This document shows, piece after piece, positions 61,493-64,000 of a stretch of DNA of 64,000 bases. A program made the translations under genes and the position numbers. Position 1 is the first letter of the stretch. Each line of letters starts with the position of its first letter. The DNA lies in assembly GCA_045565995.1 (NCBI GenBank), contig JBJLEF010000001.1:2170001-2234000 (forward strand), read 5' to 3'. Below the pieces are notes generated by a model that worked only from the letters and a program-made list of their open reading frames with translations, searched no databases and was not told where the DNA came from. Source of the stretch: UBA721 sp002705165 (lineage in GTDB: Bacteria; Planctomycetota; Planctomycetia; Pirellulales; Pirellulaceae).

Positions 61493-61738
61493 ATGAACTT
61501 ACTGTACAACGCAACACTTGCAAATTACCGAGCTAAGAAGGCAGAAGCTCTCGCCAATCTGGAATTATACTTTAACAATTCAGTTGGGATTGGTGAGCAT
61601 TCAGATCTACAGGAGGAATTGATCAAGTGGACGGAGATTCTGGCCAATGCCGAGGATTGCTTAGCAACATTGGAGCGAAATTTTGACAACGGCACTGTCC
61701 GTTTGGGAATTCGCACTGACGAAGCAACTGCTGCTTGA
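61493..61738 (+). CDS. Small acidic protein, unknown
   Basis: An 81-residue, probably all-helical protein (MNLLYNATLANYRAKKAEAL...). An excellent ribosome site (AAGGAG) supports it as a real gene. I recognise no family. It is isolated by more than 300 bases on either side. Acidic residues are spread along the length and no cysteines cluster. Confidence 0.62.
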   Translation: MNLLYNATLANYRAKKAEALANLELYFNNSVGIGEHSDLQEELIKWTEILANAEDCLATLERNFDNGTVRLGIRTDEATAA

Positions 61739-62100
61739 AATGCAAGAAGACGATCTGGAAGTTTTGCAAGAGGGCATATGGCATATACCATGTGTCCTCT
61801 ACTCTTTTTACCGTGCTTTTAGAGCCCGGCCGGCCACTTCAGCCTTTGTGAGTTCGATGGGAAATAGATAGGCTAAAAGTATGAGTAACCTAGCGGTTGC
61901 TGTGGACTGATACTACCCTTCATTGCTAGATTAAAAAGATATTTTCAGCCTATAAGCTCGACTTATTTTTAAGGGGGTGCTAGGCTCGAGTAGTTATTGT
62001 AGTTTTAGTCTTTTTAACCACTATAAATGCCAACCTCCCGTTTGACTCCCTGTGAATAATAATCCAAGGGAACTGTTTGCGAAAAACGATCAGAGAAGAA
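61739..62100. other. Intergenic, 362 bases, nothing recognised
   Basis: AT-rich stretches in the second half (TTATTTTTAAGG near 61960) could hold a promoter for the giant protein. No stable terminator or RNA motif was found. Confidence 0.45.
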
Positions 62101-64000
62101 ATGCCAATGAAACTGCGTCAGAAGTCTAAATCAGGTTTATCTACCAAAGATCGTCAATTTATCAAGAAGAAAATTGAGGCTAAGCTATCTGTAGAGACGT
62201 TGGAGCGTCGTGAACTATTAGCGGCTGATCTTATCGGCGGGATGGCCGATGTTGCTGAGGGGGAGGATGCCCCCAAGGTGCAGATGCGATTGCAGGCAAC
62301 GGACTTGCAAGGGCAACCGCTTGAAGCAGCCTTTCTTAATCAAGCGTTCAATTTACAGGGATATGTGACGGATCTGCGAACCGATGCCAAAGGGGTTTTT
62401 ACCTCTTATATGGATATTGAATTCGATAAGTCACTTACTCAGGCAATAGGTTCTATCGTTCATGCTGCTGATTATCAGAACTTCAAATCGGGCACGATTG
62501 ATGTTTCTGGTAGCGTAGGATTGATTGATGAAGTTGGTGGGATGGCTGGCTTGTCGGAAATGGGGGCAGGTGAACGATTAGTCTTTACGGTACCCATGCG
62601 AGCAACTGGGGCTGGCACGATAGTATTTGACGGTAATCATGCTGACGTAAAACCTGCTCACGAGGTACTAATCTACGGCGAGGATTATGAAGTCTCTGAG
62701 CCGTTCATTACGATCGTGGATTATTCGTTGGATGTGAGTGACTTGGGAACATTGCCCTACAGCGAAGATTTCAACGACGGTTCGGCTGATGCGATGACTG
62801 TGAAACAGGGCTCTTTTGCGACTGAGAACAATCGATATAATTCGACGCCCAGTGATTCCAATCAAAGAGCGTTGGCCGTGATCGATCTCACAGTGGATAT
62901 TCCTTCCAAGACGCGGTTCCAGTCCACGATCAATCTGGATTATGCCAATGGCCGCAAGCGAAATGCTTATCAGGTTTTTGCCTATCAGGACAGTAATAAC
63001 TATAAGATAGCCGGACTCAATGCTGAGACGCGACGATGGGTGATTGGTGAGTTTAACAATGGTCAGTATCGCGAGTTACGCCGTAGTAACGTCGATGCGA
63101 TACAAAATAAAAATTATCAACTTGAGTTGGCTATAGATGACCAGCAAGCGACGCTTAATGTGGACGGCAATGCTGTTCTAAGTCATGCGTTTGGCAGTAA
63201 TCTTAATGTAGGTCAATTCGGCTTGCTGGCCATCGGGGCAAATAGTCGCTTTGATAATGTGCATATTTCAGAGATTCTTCCAACACCGCTCGCGGAGGCT
63301 GATTTTGGAGAGACCGTGATTGGTCAGGCTGTCACAATTGATGTCCTATCCAATGATACTCATGAGCAAGATGGCACGGCTTTGCATATTGTGTCGGTCG
63401 GCGGTGTTGATAATGGTGCCGTAGAATTGCGTGACAATAATCAAGACAACAAGGCTGATGTCTTGGTATTTACGCCGGATATTGACTTTGCCGGTTCTGA
63501 GACCTTCACTTATGTTGTCGGTGATGCCAATGGCCAAACGGGCTCGGCATCTGTCTCAGTCGGTGTCTTGCCAGGTATTCCTTTGGAAGAGGACTTTAGC
63601 ACGGAAGAACCAATTGGCTTTGAGGTCGTTACCGGTAACTGGAAGGTTGTTAATGAAACGTATGTGGCCCAGAATCGGAACGGTTATTCATTAGCCAAGA
63701 TTCGTACTGGAATGGATAATCCGGCTGAGACCGAATTCTCAGCAACGGTTTCAATGCCAAGGTCTAACGGCTACCAGTCTAACGTTGAGTTGATTTTTGA
63801 TTTTGCTGATGCTGGAAACTATAAGTTTGTTGGTGGCAGTGTTGATAGTCAACAGTGGTACTTGGGGGAGGTTGTCAACGGTCAGCGTCAGATCGTTAAA
63901 TCTCAGTCAGATGCGATTAGCCGAAATGAGTACGAGGTTGCTGCAGTGATTCGCGGTAAAGAGTTGGTCTTTCTCGTGGGTGGCGAACAGGTTTTCACCC
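62101..64000 (+). CDS. Giant surface protein, N-terminal part (cut by window edge)
   Basis: The frame starts at ATG 62101 (or 62107) and stays open to the last base, giving at least 633 residues. Residues about 34-45 read VETLERRELLAAD, the N-terminal motif typical of large exported planctomycete proteins (LExRxLLAxD). A beta-rich domain follows (about 55-215). Two related jelly-roll-like modules begin YSEDFNDGSADAM (about 221) and LEEDFSTEEPIGF (about 496), each with YQ near the strand NYK(I/F). Between them lies a cadherin/VCBS-like Ig module (about 400-490, DVLSNDTHEQDG, FAGSETFTYVVGDANGQTG). The repetitive architecture suggests a long cell-surface or adhesion protein. Confidence 0.85.
   Translation, partial: MPMKLRQKSKSGLSTKDRQFIKKKIEAKLSVETLERRELLAADLIGGMADVAEGEDAPKVQMRLQATDLQGQPLEAAFLNQAFNLQGYVTDLRTDAKGVFTSYMDIEFDKSLTQAIGSIVHAADYQNFKSGTIDVSGSVGLIDEVGGMAGLSEMGAGERLVFTVPMRATGAGTIVFDGNHADVKPAHEVLIYGEDYEVSEPFITIVDYSLDVSDLGTLPYSEDFNDGSADAMTVKQGSFATENNRYNSTPSDSNQRALAVIDLTVDIPSKTRFQSTINLDYANGRKRNAYQVFAYQDSNNYKIAGLNAETRRWVIGEFNNGQYRELRRSNVDAIQNKNYQLELAIDDQQATLNVDGNAVLSHAFGSNLNVGQFGLLAIGANSRFDNVHISEILPTPLAEADFGETVIGQAVTIDVLSNDTHEQDGTALHIVSVGGVDNGAVELRDNNQDNKADVLVFTPDIDFAGSETFTYVVGDANGQTGSASVSVGVLPGIPLEEDFSTEEPIGFEVVTGNWKVVNETYVAQNRNGYSLAKIRTGMDNPAETEFSATVSMPRSNGYQSNVELIFDFADAGNYKFVGGSVDSQQWYLGEVVNGQRQIVKSQSDAISRNEYEVAAVIRGKELVFLVGGEQVFT

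Noticed and set aside
61683..61871. Open frame extending past the 81-residue gene, possibly a frameshifted C-terminus
   Set aside because: Nothing in the extension matches a family, and the small gene has a natural end; no evidence of a broken longer gene.
1..64000. tRNA or rRNA genes, insertion sequences, integrases, prophage or CRISPR arrays
   Set aside because: None was recognised on either strand; the only tandem repeats found are in-frame within genes.

Overview
The window looks like a chromosomal segment of a planctomycete. The grounds are a giant exported protein at the right edge with the N-terminal motif LERRELLAAD, an exported DUF1080 protein, a large MoxR/DUF58/VWA (Bat-like) cluster with a prenyltransferase-repeat protein, and an oversized multihaem cytochrome in a bc/cytochrome oxidase locus. 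Base composition is roughly balanced and genes are dense on both strands. I saw no mobile element, CRISPR array, rRNA or tRNA. Genus cannot be fixed from the sequence alone.

Layout. 1-7.9 kb: priA (cut by the window edge), recG, a membrane histidine kinase with a c-haem motif in its sensor domain, rnhA and purD. 7.9-8.34 kb: a gene-free, dyad-rich region with a hairpin over the purD stop and two CRP/FNR-type palindromes. 8.3-29.96 kb: a collinear respiratory locus. It encodes a Rieske protein with a repetitive cytoplasmic arm, a split b6-type cytochrome b with an enlarged second half, a 1611-residue octahaem cytochrome c, two cupredoxins, a dihaem lipoprotein, cytochrome oxidase subunits II and I, haem A and haem O synthases, subunits III and IV, an ABC exporter, a Sco copper chaperone, a DUF420 protein and a small CxxC membrane protein. 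29.96-30.67 kb: a convergent DUF983 gene and a small membrane protein. 30.7-45.4 kb: a beta-propeller protein, then the MoxR-DUF58-BatA-VWA-DUF4175-like cluster, a prenyltransferase-repeat protein and an NPCBM-like protein, mostly overlapping or closely spaced. 45.4-51.5 kb: archaeal-type phosphoglycerate mutase, pgi, a UPF0173 hydrolase, two related exported proteins, a Rieske ferredoxin and a MazG-like protein. 51.7-54.9 kb: a large membrane protein and an ABC ATPase with no permease beside it. 54.9-60.3 kb, minus strand: ilvD with its terminator, then DinB-like, AAA+ ATPase and VWA protein. 60.5-64 kb: DUF1080 protein, an unknown 81-residue protein and the start of a giant surface protein.

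How the genes work together. The central locus appears to encode a whole electron path from quinol to oxygen: a menaquinol-type bc complex, several soluble or tethered haem and copper carriers, and an A2-type haem-copper oxidase with its cofactor-assembly genes. Four features set it apart: the octahaem protein with a PDZ-like domain, acidic His-rich tracts in three different proteins of the locus, a roughly 200-residue insertion in oxidase subunit III, and a repeated-helix arm on the Rieske protein. Together they suggest a lineage-specific respiratory supercomplex; that is an inference.
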